Shown in pieces: positions 40,757 to 48,862 of a DNA stretch of 64,000 nucleotides (position 1 is the first letter of the stretch; each line of letters opens with the position of its first letter). Origin of the DNA: Halorubrum aethiopicum (GTDB lineage Archaea; Halobacteriota; Halobacteria; Halobacteriales; Haloferacaceae); NCBI RefSeq assembly GCF_001542905.1, contig NZ_LOAJ01000001.1:620001-684000 (forward strand). The letters are read 5' to 3'. Below the pieces are notes generated by a model. The model ran no database searches and was not told the origin of the DNA. It saw only the letters and a program-made list of their open reading frames with translations. The position numbers were made by a program, and so were the translations under genes.

Positions 40757-41230
40757 CTACGGGTCCGTTACCGTGAGTGTGTTCCGCCCCCGTAAACAGA
40801 TTACCGGTGTGTCCGCGTCCAGTACCCGTTCCACGAGCGGCCTGTCGAGCGTGACCACGTACGCGGCCCGGCCCGACCGAGCCAGGTCGACGAGGGCGTC
40901 GTCCCCGTACGCGCCCTCGACGTCGACCGTCCGGGCCCGGTCCGCCAGGTCCGCCCCGACGCTCGCGGCGGTCGCCGCCTTCCCGGCGCCCGATCCGAGG
41001 TCGGCGAGCTCCTCGACGACCGCCGACGGCACGACCGGATCGTAGCTCCCGAGGAGCCGGTCGAGCTCCTCGAACAGCCGGACGTTCGCCTCGACCGGGG
41101 CCATCAGCGCGCTCGCGTCGAGCGCGACGACGGGGCGGTCGTCGGCGTCCGCGGGGTGGTCGCCGGCATCCGCAGGGCGATCGTCGCCGCCGGCCGGACG
41201 GTCGTCGCCGCCGGGGGTCGCGTCGGACAC
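40757..41230 (-). CDS. PIN-domain endonuclease of the Fcf1/UPF0129 type
   Basis: The 157-residue protein has a PIN domain (residues about 35-157) with catalytic acidic residues in VVALDASALM, ELAD, YGDDALVDLA and YVVTLDRPL. It resembles archaeal relatives of the Fcf1/Utp24 pre-rRNA nucleases found in the cluster with aIF2-gamma. The first 34 residues are repeated GGDDRPA / ADAGDHPA motifs, a low-complexity addition. The gene is 1 bp from the aIF2-gamma stop, so it is co-transcribed. Confidence 0.88.
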   Translation of the reverse strand: MSDATPGGDDRPAGGDDRPADAGDHPADADDRPVVALDASALMAPVEANVRLFEELDRLLGSYDPVVPSAVVEELADLGSGAGKAATAASVGADLADRARTVDVEGAYGDDALVDLARSGRAAYVVTLDRPLVERVLDADTPVICLRGRNTLTVTDP

Positions 41231-41231
41231 G

Positions 41232-42476
41232 CTACGACAGCGTCCCGACGCCGATCAGCCGCCACCGCGCGCCGACGCGGCGGTTGATCGCGATCTGTGC
41301 GCCCTCCTCGGCGCACACCGGGCGCTTGAGGCTGACCTCGCACTCGCCGTCGCGCGCGCTCGTCACGGCTCCGACGGTGGTCGCGGTGCCGACGGTCAAC
41401 ATGAGCGGCTCGCCGGTCGAGATCTCCTCGATGTCGCTCTCGCCGCTCTCGTCGTCCTCCTTGCCGACGACGCGGTCGAGGAGGTCGACCTGCATCTCGA
41501 ACTCGTGTCGGGTCGGCGGGAGCGTTCCGGGCTCGCCGGCGACCTGGCCGGCGAGCGCGTCGCCCTTCGTCAGGCTGGGGTCGAGCCCCGTTCCGACGCC
41601 CAGCAGGCCGCCGGGCTTCGCGGAGTCGACGTTCCGCGTGCCCGCCTGGAGCGACCGGATCGAGGTCTCGAGCGGCCGCCACTCCGTCTGGCCCTCCTCC
41701 TCGACCTCGCGGCCGGGACGGATCTCGAGGCCGTCGCCGACCGACAGCTCGCCCTGGACGAGCGAGCCGCCGACGACGCCGCCCTTCAGCTCCTCGGCGG
41801 TCGCGCCCGGCCGGTTGATGTCGAACGACCGGGCCGCGAACATCCGGGCGTCCTCGTCGGGGTCGCGCTCGGGGGTCGGGATCTCCGACTCGATCGCCTG
41901 GATGAGCAGATCGAGGTTGACCTCCTGGCCCGCCGAGACGGGGACGATCGGCGCGCCCTCCGCGACGGTGCCCTCGACGAACTCGCGGATCTGCTCGTAG
42001 TTGTCGACGGCGCGGTCGCGGTCGACGAGGTCGACCTTGTTCTGGGCGATGACGATGTTCTCGATCCCGATGAGATCGAGCGCCATCAGGTGTTCCTCGG
42101 TCTGTGCCTGCGGGACGTCCTCGGTCGCGCTCACGACGAGGACGGCCCCGTCCATGATCGACGCGCCCGAGAGCATCGTCGCCATCAGCGTCTCGTGGCC
42201 GGGCGCGTCCACGAACGAGACGGTCCGGATCGGCTCGCTCTCGGAGCCGTCGGGGCACTCCTCGTCGGTCGTGTAACACTCGGGCTCGTCGACGCCGGGA
42301 CAGCGGCGGAACGTCGCGTCCGCGTACCCGAGCCGGATCGAGATCCCGCGTTTCATCTCCTCGCTGTGCTGGTCGGTCCACGAGCCGGACAACGCCTGTA
42401 CGAGCGTCGTCTTCCCGTGGTCGACGTGACCGACGAGACCGATGTTCACCTCCGGTTGTGTGTTGGCTTGGGTCAC
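41232..42476 (-). CDS. eif2g: translation initiation factor aIF2 subunit gamma
   Basis: The 414-residue GTPase delivers Met-tRNAi to the small ribosomal subunit. G1 GHVDHGKTT is at residues 16-24, followed by the switch region and the zinc-knuckle-like cysteines in [23 protein letters not shown]3 [12 protein letters not shown]4 AQNKVDLVD and the domain II/III sequences [14 protein letters not shown] and [26 protein letters not shown] complete the protein. It heads the leftward cluster; an upstream gap of 224 bp to 42700 holds its promoter but no gene. Confidence 0.96.
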   Translation of the reverse strand: MTQANTQPEVNIGLVGHVDHGKTTLVQALSGSWTDQHSEEMKRGISIRLGYADATFRRCPGVDEPECYTTDEECPDGSESEPIRTVSFVDAPGHETLMATMLSGASIMDGAVLVVSATEDVPQAQTEEHLMALDLIGIENIVIAQNKVDLVDRDRAVDNYEQIREFVEGTVAEGAPIVPVSAGQEVNLDLLIQAIESEIPTPERDPDEDARMFAARSFDINRPGATAEELKGGVVGGSLVQGELSVGDGLEIRPGREVEEEGQTEWRPLETSIRSLQAGTRNVDSAKPGGLLGVGTGLDPSLTKGDALAGQVAGEPGTLPPTRHEFEMQVDLLDRVVGKEDDESGESDIEEISTGEPLMLTVGTATTVGAVTSARDGECEVSLKRPVCAEEGAQIAINRRVGARWRLIGVGTLS

Positions 42477-42700
42477 TGTGTTCCCTCCTAACGGAGCAGT
42501 CTTACCCGGATTTTCGCCCCGTGCGAGTGATAAAGTTGCTGTTATAGCGGCGTCAGGACTCCCCGTCTCCCCCGTTTCGAGTCGATCCGTGTCCTCCGGC
42601 GTCGGTCGGGATCGACGCCGGGTGCGAACCCGAACCGGACCGATGCCGTCCCCGCGGTTCCGACGCCGATATACGGCTCACGCCCGTAGCCGGGGCCACG

Positions 42701-43180
42701 ATGGGATACGCGTGTCCGGTGTGTGCGACCCCGCAGCGCGACGGCGAGCACCTGGCGCACCACCTCGCGTTCACGGCGATGCTCCACGGCGACGACCACG
42801 AGGCGTGGCTCGACGAGCACGCCCCGGAGTGGGCCGCGGCCGAGCCGGCGGCGCTGGCGGAGGAGGTCGTCGAGCACGCGGAGCCCGCGGAGTACCACGA
42901 GGTGTTCGAGGACACGACCGACCGCGGCCGGCCGGCGGTGGACGCCGGGATGAGCGAGGGCGGCGGACACACACACAGCCACGCCCACGACCACTCGGGC
43001 CACGCCCGCGGTCACGGCGGCTCCGGCGGGATGGACCCCGAGACGGCGGCCGCCGTCGAGGAGGCGCGCGAACTGACGCGCGAGATGTACGAGGAGGGCG
43101 CGGGAGCGACCGATGCTGACGACGGGGACCACGCCGACGGTGAGAGTCGCGCCGAGGGCGGGGACGGCGACGGCAACTGA
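42701..43180 (+). CDS. haloarchaeal zinc-finger protein (DUF5810-like)
   Basis: The 159-residue protein opens with a C-P-V-C motif and histidines in GEHLAHHLAFTAMLHGDDHEAWLDEHAPEWA, a probable C2H2-like zinc site. Its middle contains a His-rich segment GGGHTHSHAHDHSGHARGHGG (about residues 87-107) likely to bind transition metals. The C-terminus is acidic and disordered. I recognise it as the DUF5810 family, which is usually adjacent to the DUF5809 gene; here an insertion separates the pair (see 43329-43975). Confidence 0.78.
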   Translation: MGYACPVCATPQRDGEHLAHHLAFTAMLHGDDHEAWLDEHAPEWAAAEPAALAEEVVEHAEPAEYHEVFEDTTDRGRPAVDAGMSEGGGHTHSHAHDHSGHARGHGGSGGMDPETAAAVEEARELTREMYEEGAGATDADDGDHADGESRAEGGDGDGN

Positions 43181-43328
43181 TATCGACGAGTTCGTTCGTC
43201 CGACGGTGATTCCTCCCGGATCGTTTCAGCTCGTCAGTCGGCGATCCTCCCGCTCGATCGATCGTGCGAGTGTACCAGAGGCAAGACGTATATTCCACTG
43301 AACTACAGGTGGTTACGGTAGAGTAGAA

Positions 43329-43754
43329 TCACCGTTCATCTGGGTTGAGCGACAAACCCAACTGGTCGCACACGTCTTCGAGCAGGGAAACGAGAGTGTC
43401 GGTTTGAGCAGATTCCGAACCCAGGTCCCAGCTCAAAGGCCCCAGTCCGGTTGCGCCGCCGCCTGCGATCACCGTTACAGACGCCTGATTCGTGTCTTTC
43501 TGCTCGATCACAATCGTCGCCTGGAGATCCGAGTTCGTCCGCAAGTAGTACTGTTCGGCTACGATGACATCAAATCCATCGCCTGAATGTCTCACTACGG
43601 ATCTCCCGTCGCTCTGATCTGAACTCCCGTACAGTGACCCACCCAGCTGTACCGTTTTCTCTTCTTCCTCGTCGGTCTCGTGGAGGACGTTGTACAGTGA
43701 CCCCGGCAGCTCCGCTACTGCTGTCCCCCGTACTTCCGCCACCTTTCGTTCCAT
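43329..43754 (-). CDS. hypothetical protein of lower GC content
   Basis: The 141-residue protein is encoded in a region visibly poorer in GC than its neighbours and its codon use is correspondingly different. The start is MERKVAEVRGTAVAELPGSLYNVLHETDEEEEKTVQLGGSLYG. Further sequence (VIVAEQYYLRTNSDLQATIVIEQKDTNQASVTVIAGGGATGLGPLSWDLGSESAQTDTLVSLLEDVCDQL) suggests a small beta-rich domain, possibly related to DUF6054, but this is a weak call. There is no membrane or metal motif. With the family-2 repeat just upstream, it forms an insertion between the DUF5810 and DUF5809 genes and may have been transferred. Confidence 0.55.
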   Translation of the reverse strand: MERKVAEVRGTAVAELPGSLYNVLHETDEEEEKTVQLGGSLYGSSDQSDGRSVVRHSGDGFDVIVAEQYYLRTNSDLQATIVIEQKDTNQASVTVIAGGGATGLGPLSWDLGSESAQTDTLVSLLEDVCDQLGLSLNPDER

Positions 43755-43827
43755 TATCGCTACTGTGTAATCTGTGACACATAAAACCACCATCCCACCG
43801 TCGGTATGGATCGATCCGTAGATGGAC

Positions 43828-43975
43828 TGTACTGAGCATCCGCGAGCGAAGCGAGCGGTTCACCGACGGAGCCGTCGAAGACGGCGGAGTCGGCTTTTTC
43901 CCTCCAGGTTTTTCGAGGAGCGGTTCCCGAAGCGAACGGAGTGAGCGCAGGGAACCCGACGAGAAAAAGGTGGAA
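43828..43975 (+). repeat. structured dispersed repeat, family 2, copy B
   Basis: This 148 bp element matches 14026-14171 in the same orientation. The stem CCGAC...GTCGG replaces CCGGC...GCCGG, and GGTTCCC...GGGAACC replaces GGTCCCC...GGGGATCC, with flanking fixed words unchanged. It ends 37 bp before the DUF5809-type start, mirroring copy A which ends 32 bp before its neighbour. Confidence 0.8.
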
Positions 43976-44012
43976 TCGAACGCCCTTTTCCCCTCGACGG
44001 CAACGACCCCGT

Positions 44013-44525
44013 ATGGAAACGAGGGGCGTGTTCGCGCCGGCGACCCGCGAGGAGGCGAGGGAGCGCTACGAGGAGATCGGTCCGGCCGCGCAGGTGATCG
44101 TCCGGGAGACGGCGAAGGCGATGGAGTTCGACGCCGACGAGTACGCCGATCGCGTCACCTCGGCGGTCGTCGAGACCGCCCGCGACGCGACCTTCGCCGA
44201 ACTGCTCGTCGTCCACCTCGCCGGCCGCGAGGAGTTCGACGCGTGGCTGGCGGACGCCGAGTTCGACCCCGACGACGTCGTCGAACTCGGCTCCGAACAC
44301 GTCGACCGGGTCGCGTGGCACCCCGTCCCCTTCGCCGGCGTCGTGGTCGCGACTACCTTCCAGGACGGCCCCGACGCGGCCGCGAGCACTCTCCGCCGCA
44401 ACGCGTTCGGCCGGGTGTATCGCGACGTCTTCGCCGACGACGCCGACGGAGAGGGCGCCGGGTCCGACGCTGGCGGGTCCGACGCCGACGGGGCGGATGT
44501 CGACGGATCCGACGCCGACGAATAG
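44013..44525 (+). CDS. haloarchaeal protein of the DUF5809 type
   Basis: The 170-residue soluble protein has the conserved part METRGVFAPATREEARERYEEIGPAAQVIVRETAKAMEFDADEYADRVTSAVVETARDATFAELLVVHLAGREEFDAWL and VAWHPVPFAGVVVATTFQDGPDAAASTLRRNAFGRVYRDVF. The C-terminus is a repetitive Gly/Ser/Asp tail. It is recognised as the DUF5809 family. Function is unknown; it is conserved beside DUF5810 in other haloarchaea, which implies a joint role. A longer in-frame start exists only inside the repeat and is discarded. Confidence 0.75.
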   Translation: METRGVFAPATREEARERYEEIGPAAQVIVRETAKAMEFDADEYADRVTSAVVETARDATFAELLVVHLAGREEFDAWLADAEFDPDDVVELGSEHVDRVAWHPVPFAGVVVATTFQDGPDAAASTLRRNAFGRVYRDVFADDADGEGAGSDAGGSDADGADVDGSDADE

Positions 44526-44595
44526 CTCCGCTTCGCGGTCGTTCGCGACGCGGATCCGACACGTACCTTAGGTGGCTGTGGGCCGTAGGCGGTCC

Positions 44596-45699
44596 ATGCC
44601 CAACCGATCGACCCCGGTCGCCCTCCTCGCGGCGGTCGCGTCCCTGATCGCGATCGCCGCCCGGCCGGTCGCCGCCCACGTCGACTACGTCACCGAGAAC
44701 TCCGGCGACCCGGTGGACGCGGTCGCGTTTCTGGTCGATGTGCTCTCGGAGCCGTTCAACGCCGCCGTGTTCGCCGGCTCCGGACTCGTCGTCGTCGCCG
44801 GGATCGCGGCGTACCTGTGGGTGCGGCCGACGATCCGCGACGTCGTCGTGCTCCGCGAGAAGCTCGCCGGCTACGGCGACCTGGTCCCGTGGATGCTGCG
44901 GCTCTCGATCGGGCTCCCGCTCGTCGGGGCGGGCTTCCAGGGGTACCTGTTCGCGCCGACGCTGACGTTCGAGCCCGCCTCGAGCCCCGTCCTCCGGGTA
45001 CTCTTCATCGGGATCGGCTTCTGTGTCCTCTTCGGGCTCGCGACCCGGATCGTCTCCGCGGTCGGCCTCCTGACCTTCGCGTGGGTCCTCCTCGCCGTCG
45101 ATCCGGGCGTCGTCATCGCGATGGAGTACGTCTCCGTCCTCCTCGCGCTGCTCGTCCTCGGCGGCGGCCGGCCGAGCGCGGACGACATGCTCTTAGAGGT
45201 CGCGAGCACGCCCGGCACCTACTACGGCCGGGTCGACCCGGTCCACCACCTGAAGGCGTTCCTCGACGAGTCGACGGCCCCGCTCCGCGAGTACGTCCCG
45301 ACGCTGCTCCGGGTCGGCATGGGCGTCACGTTCGTCTACCTCGGGCTGATCCAGAAGCTGGCGGACCCCGCGAGCGGCCTGCTCGTCGTCGAGAAGTACG
45401 ACCTGACCGCGGTCGTCCCCGTCGACCCCGGGCTCTGGGTCGTCGGCGCGGGCGTGACCGAGATCGCGGTCGGCCTGGCGCTTATCGCGGGCTTCTTCAC
45501 CCGCGGCGCGGCCGCGGTCTCGTTCGTCCTCTTCACGACCACGCTGTTCGGACTCCCCGACGACCCCGTGTTGGCCCACGTCGCGCTGTTCGGGCTGGCG
45601 TCGGCCGTCTTCACGCTCGGGTCCGGGCCGCTCTCGTTCGACCGCTGGTTCGGCCGACCCGCCCTCGACGACGGCGAGCCGGCGATCCCCGCGGACTGA
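44596..45699 (+). CDS. DoxX-family multi-pass membrane protein
   Basis: The 367-residue protein begins with a hydrophobic signal-like helix (LLAAVASLIAIAARPVAAHVDY) and then about eight further membrane segments. Two halves show DoxX-like repeats, with LPLVGAGFQGYLFAP (about 115) and LGLIQKLADPASGLLVV (about 250). The DoxX family carries redox partners or quinone-linked functions in some archaea, but nothing in this locus specifies one. The start is the ATG at MPNRST rather than a GTG eight codons earlier. Confidence 0.7.
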   Translation: MPNRSTPVALLAAVASLIAIAARPVAAHVDYVTENSGDPVDAVAFLVDVLSEPFNAAVFAGSGLVVVAGIAAYLWVRPTIRDVVVLREKLAGYGDLVPWMLRLSIGLPLVGAGFQGYLFAPTLTFEPASSPVLRVLFIGIGFCVLFGLATRIVSAVGLLTFAWVLLAVDPGVVIAMEYVSVLLALLVLGGGRPSADDMLLEVASTPGTYYGRVDPVHHLKAFLDESTAPLREYVPTLLRVGMGVTFVYLGLIQKLADPASGLLVVEKYDLTAVVPVDPGLWVVGAGVTEIAVGLALIAGFFTRGAAAVSFVLFTTTLFGLPDDPVLAHVALFGLASAVFTLGSGPLSFDRWFGRPALDDGEPAIPAD

Positions 45700-45809
45700 G
45701 CCGCTCGGAAGCGGTCGACCTCACGTCCCATCGCCGTCGACGTCCACTCCTCCGACGCCCGCGACCCCCGTCGGCCCACGCTTATGACCCGGCGGGCCGT
45801 GCCCCGCGT

Positions 45810-47096
45810 ATGGACGTAGACATCGGCAACGCCCTGAAGGCCCAGCCGGGGCTCACGGAGGGGACGCTCGACCGGCTCGACGGCCGGGTCGCGGCCGCCC
45901 ACGACCGGATCGCGCGCGGAATGGCCGCCGACGAGTTCGGCTACGCCTCCCTGAACCTGCCCGAAACCGCCGACCCGGTGGCGATCCGCGCCGCGGTCGA
46001 GCCGTTCGACGAGCCGGCGGCGGTCCTCACGGTCGGGATCGGCGGGAGCGCGCTCGGCGCGGCGACGCTCGCGGACGCGCTCGAGAGCGACGTGGACGCG
46101 TACTTCCTCGACAACGTCGACCCCGACGCGGTCGACGCGCTGCTCGCCGACCTTCCGCTCGCCGACACGGTCGTCAACGTGGTCTCGCGGTCGGGGACCA
46201 CGGCGGAGACGCTCGCGAACTTCCTCGTCGTCCGCGAGGCGATGGACGCGGCGGGCGTCGACTGGACCGATCGCACCCTCGTCACGACCGGCGAGGCGGG
46301 GAACCTCCGGCGGCTCGCGGAGGCGCACGACCTGCCCGCGCTCGACGTGCCGGAGGGGGTGCCCGGCCGGTTCTCCGTCCTCTCGACGGTCGGGCTCGCG
46401 GTCGCGGCGATCCAGGGCCACGACGTCGAGGCGGTGCTCGCGGGCGGGCGAGACGGGATGGACGCGCTCGCGGGGTCGCTTTACGAGTCGCCGGCGTACG
46501 CCTACGGCGCGACGGCGTACGCGCTCGCGGAGCGGGGCGCGCTCACCAACGCCTTCATGCCGTACGCGGAGTCGCTGGAGACGTTCGCGGAGTGGTTCGC
46601 CCAGCTGTGGGCCGAGAGCCTCGGGAAGGACGGGCTCGGCCAGACGCCCGCCCGCGCGCTCGGCGCGACGGACCAGCACTCCCAGCTCCAGCTGTACCGC
46701 GCCGGGCCGGCGGACAAGCTCGTGACGCTCGTGCGCCCGACCGAGCGCGCCGACGCGCCGATCCCCGAGACGGATCTGGAGGGGCTCTCCTACCTCGGCG
46801 GCTCCTCGCTCGGCGACCTGCTGGACGCGGAGTTCGCGGCGACGGAGGCGAGCCTCGCGGCCGCCGACGTGCCCAACGTCCGGATCGAGATCGACCGCGT
46901 CGACGAGCGGAGCCTCGGTGAGCTGCTGTTCGGGATGGAAGCGGCCTGCGTGCTCTACGGCGAGCTCGCGAGCGTCTCGACGTTCACCCAGCCGGCCGTC
47001 GAGTGGGGCAAGAAGGCGGCCCGCGGCCTGCTCGGCGGCGGCGACTTCCCCGAGGCGGAGGCGGTCGCCGACAAACGCGAGTTCCGGATCGACTAA
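45810..47096 (+). CDS. pgi: glucose-6-phosphate isomerase
   Basis: This enzyme interconverts glucose-6-phosphate and fructose-6-phosphate. The 428-residue protein has LTVGIGGSALGAATLADALES (phosphate site), VVSRSGTTAETLANF, GVPGRFSVLSTVGL, SLGKDGLGQTPARALGATDQHSQLQLY and a C-terminal TQPAVEWGKKAARGLL region with the catalytic Lys. It belongs to the classical PGI fold, not the cupin-type archaeal isomerase. Start MDVDIGNALKAQPG follows an AT-poor upstream; the gap of 110 bp to the DoxX gene has no obvious promoter. Confidence 0.93.
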   Translation: MDVDIGNALKAQPGLTEGTLDRLDGRVAAAHDRIARGMAADEFGYASLNLPETADPVAIRAAVEPFDEPAAVLTVGIGGSALGAATLADALESDVDAYFLDNVDPDAVDALLADLPLADTVVNVVSRSGTTAETLANFLVVREAMDAAGVDWTDRTLVTTGEAGNLRRLAEAHDLPALDVPEGVPGRFSVLSTVGLAVAAIQGHDVEAVLAGGRDGMDALAGSLYESPAYAYGATAYALAERGALTNAFMPYAESLETFAEWFAQLWAESLGKDGLGQTPARALGATDQHSQLQLYRAGPADKLVTLVRPTERADAPIPETDLEGLSYLGGSSLGDLLDAEFAATEASLAAADVPNVRIEIDRVDERSLGELLFGMEAACVLYGELASVSTFTQPAVEWGKKAARGLLGGGDFPEAEAVADKREFRID

Positions 47097-47121
47097 CACT
47101 GCGGGTCGCGTACGTCCGGCG

Positions 47122-47850
47122 ATGACGGAGGAACTACCTCCCGTGCTGGATCGGGCGGTCCGCGTCGCGAGCGCGGCCTTCGCGATCGTGTTCGCGCTCG
47201 TCGTCGCGAGCGCGGTCGCCACGCCGGTCGCGGACCTGGCGGTCCGGCTCGGCCTCGTCGCCGACGGCGGAAACGGGTGGCAGCTGCTCCGGACGCTGGG
47301 CCAGTTCGCGGGGTTCCTCGTCGCCGCCGCCGGGTACCTCGCGATCACCGACCAGCGGGACCTCCTCCGGATCGCGCGGCCGTCGCTCCGGGAGGTCGGG
47401 ATCGTCGTCGGCGCGGGGATCGCCCTCCTGGCGCTCCAGTACGGATCCCTCTTCGTCCTCCGGGAGGTCGGACTCTCCACCGGACAGAACCGGGCGGTCG
47501 TCCCCGCCGGCGACCCGGTCGGGTACTACGCCGCGATGGTCGCCGTCTCGCTTCTCGTCGTCGGCCCGGTCGAGGAGGTGTTGTTCCGCGGCGTCGTCCA
47601 GGGCGGGCTCCGCCGGGCGTTCGACGCCGCCCCGGCGATCCTGCTCGCGAGCCTCCTGTTCGGGCTGATTCACTTCTCGGGTATAACGGGGACGCCCGCC
47701 GAGCGATGGGCGTACGTCGGGGTCGTCGTCGTGTTGGGCTGCGTGCTCGGGCTCCTCTACGAGCGGACCGAGAACGTTCTGGTCCCCGGGCTCGCTCACG
47801 GCGTGTACAACGCCGCGATCTACGCGGTGTTGCTCGCGAACGCGCTCTGA
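47122..47850 (+). CDS. CPBP-family intramembrane glutamic protease
   Basis: The 242-residue membrane protein has the CPBP/Abi motif set: EEVLFRGVVQGGLRR (catalytic Glu-Glu plus Arg), LLFGLIHFSG and GLAHGVYNAAIY. At least seven hydrophobic segments are visible. Family members process prenylated or membrane-bound substrates. It follows pgi by 25 bp and is probably co-transcribed, with no evident functional link. Its end is 62 bp from the convergent MscS gene. Confidence 0.88.
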   Translation: MTEELPPVLDRAVRVASAAFAIVFALVVASAVATPVADLAVRLGLVADGGNGWQLLRTLGQFAGFLVAAAGYLAITDQRDLLRIARPSLREVGIVVGAGIALLALQYGSLFVLREVGLSTGQNRAVVPAGDPVGYYAAMVAVSLLVVGPVEEVLFRGVVQGGLRRAFDAAPAILLASLLFGLIHFSGITGTPAERWAYVGVVVVLGCVLGLLYERTENVLVPGLAHGVYNAAIYAVLLANAL

Positions 47851-47911
47851 GGTCGAGGTCGAGGTCGGACCGACGGATCGGGTTCCTCCGTCCGTCGCTT
47901 CCGGCGGCGGG

Positions 47912-48802
47912 TCACGTCTCGCCGTTCGAACGCTCCGTCACGGCGATCTCGCCCGAGAGCGACTGCGCCGACGGGGGCGCGATCGTGATCCCCTCCTCGT
48001 CGAACCGCCGTTTCACCTCCCGACGGAAGTCCGACCGGAGCGTCGCGACGTCCCTGTCGCCGGGGTCGTCGATCCACAGCTCCGCCTGTACCGTGATCGC
48101 GTTCTCCCCGAGCTCGAGGACGCGCGCGTTCGGTGCCGGTTCCTCGAGGATCGGCTCCCGGTCGGTCGCGACCGCCCGAAGCTCCATCAGGGCCCGCTCG
48201 ACGTCCTCGCCGTAGGCGACGTACACCGTCTCCGTGATCCGGTAGGTGTCCCGGCCGTAGGGCCGGGTGAGCGCGTTGCTCGTGAGTTCGGTGTTCGGCA
48301 CGGCGATCGTCTCGTTGTTCGGCGTCCGGACCCGCGTCACCCGGAAGTCGACCGCCTCGACGGTGCCCTCCCCGCCCGGCCACGCGATCCAGTCGCCGAC
48401 GTTGAAGTCGGGGTCGGCCACGAGGAAGATCCCGCTGATGAGCGACCCGAACACCTGCTGGCCGGCGATGCCGAAGACGAACGTGATGGCCGCGATGACG
48501 ATCGCCGAGTCGGTGAGCACGCTCCCGTAGCCGGCGGCGATCACGCCCGTCAGCGTCGCGAACCCGATCAGCGCCACCCGGAGGTACGTCTTCACCGCGG
48601 ACTCGATCGTGGGGTTGTTGCGGTTTCGCGCCCGCACGACTCGGATCACGGACGGGACGACGACGACCTGGCCGACGAGGTAGACGACCGCGAGCGCGAG
48701 GAGGAACCAGAACAGCTCCGAGAACACCCGATCGTACGCCGATACGAGCTCCGTCATCCACCTCGGCAGCGCCGTCCCGCCGGTCGCGCTCTGGCCGATC
48801 AT
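47912..48802 (-). CDS. mscS: small-conductance mechanosensitive channel (MscS)
   Basis: The 296-residue protein has three or four N-terminal membrane helices (about residues 22-45, 67-88, 93-115) and the MscS signature LTGVIAAGYG...AITFVFGIAGQQVFGSLISGIFLVADPDFNVGDWI near residues 75-145. The C-terminal beta domain and amphipathic segment are standard. MscS opens in response to membrane tension on hypo-osmotic shock, a plausible need in a halophile. It stands alone, between CPBP protease and NurA. Confidence 0.92.
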   Translation of the reverse strand: MIGQSATGGTALPRWMTELVSAYDRVFSELFWFLLALAVVYLVGQVVVVPSVIRVVRARNRNNPTIESAVKTYLRVALIGFATLTGVIAAGYGSVLTDSAIVIAAITFVFGIAGQQVFGSLISGIFLVADPDFNVGDWIAWPGGEGTVEAVDFRVTRVRTPNNETIAVPNTELTSNALTRPYGRDTYRITETVYVAYGEDVERALMELRAVATDREPILEEPAPNARVLELGENAITVQAELWIDDPGDRDVATLRSDFRREVKRRFDEEGITIAPPSAQSLSGEIAVTERSNGET

Positions 48803-48862
48803 ACCGACGCGTCGCGTCGCACCGACAAAAAGCCCGGATCGGCGGGGGCCGACCCCGCTCGG

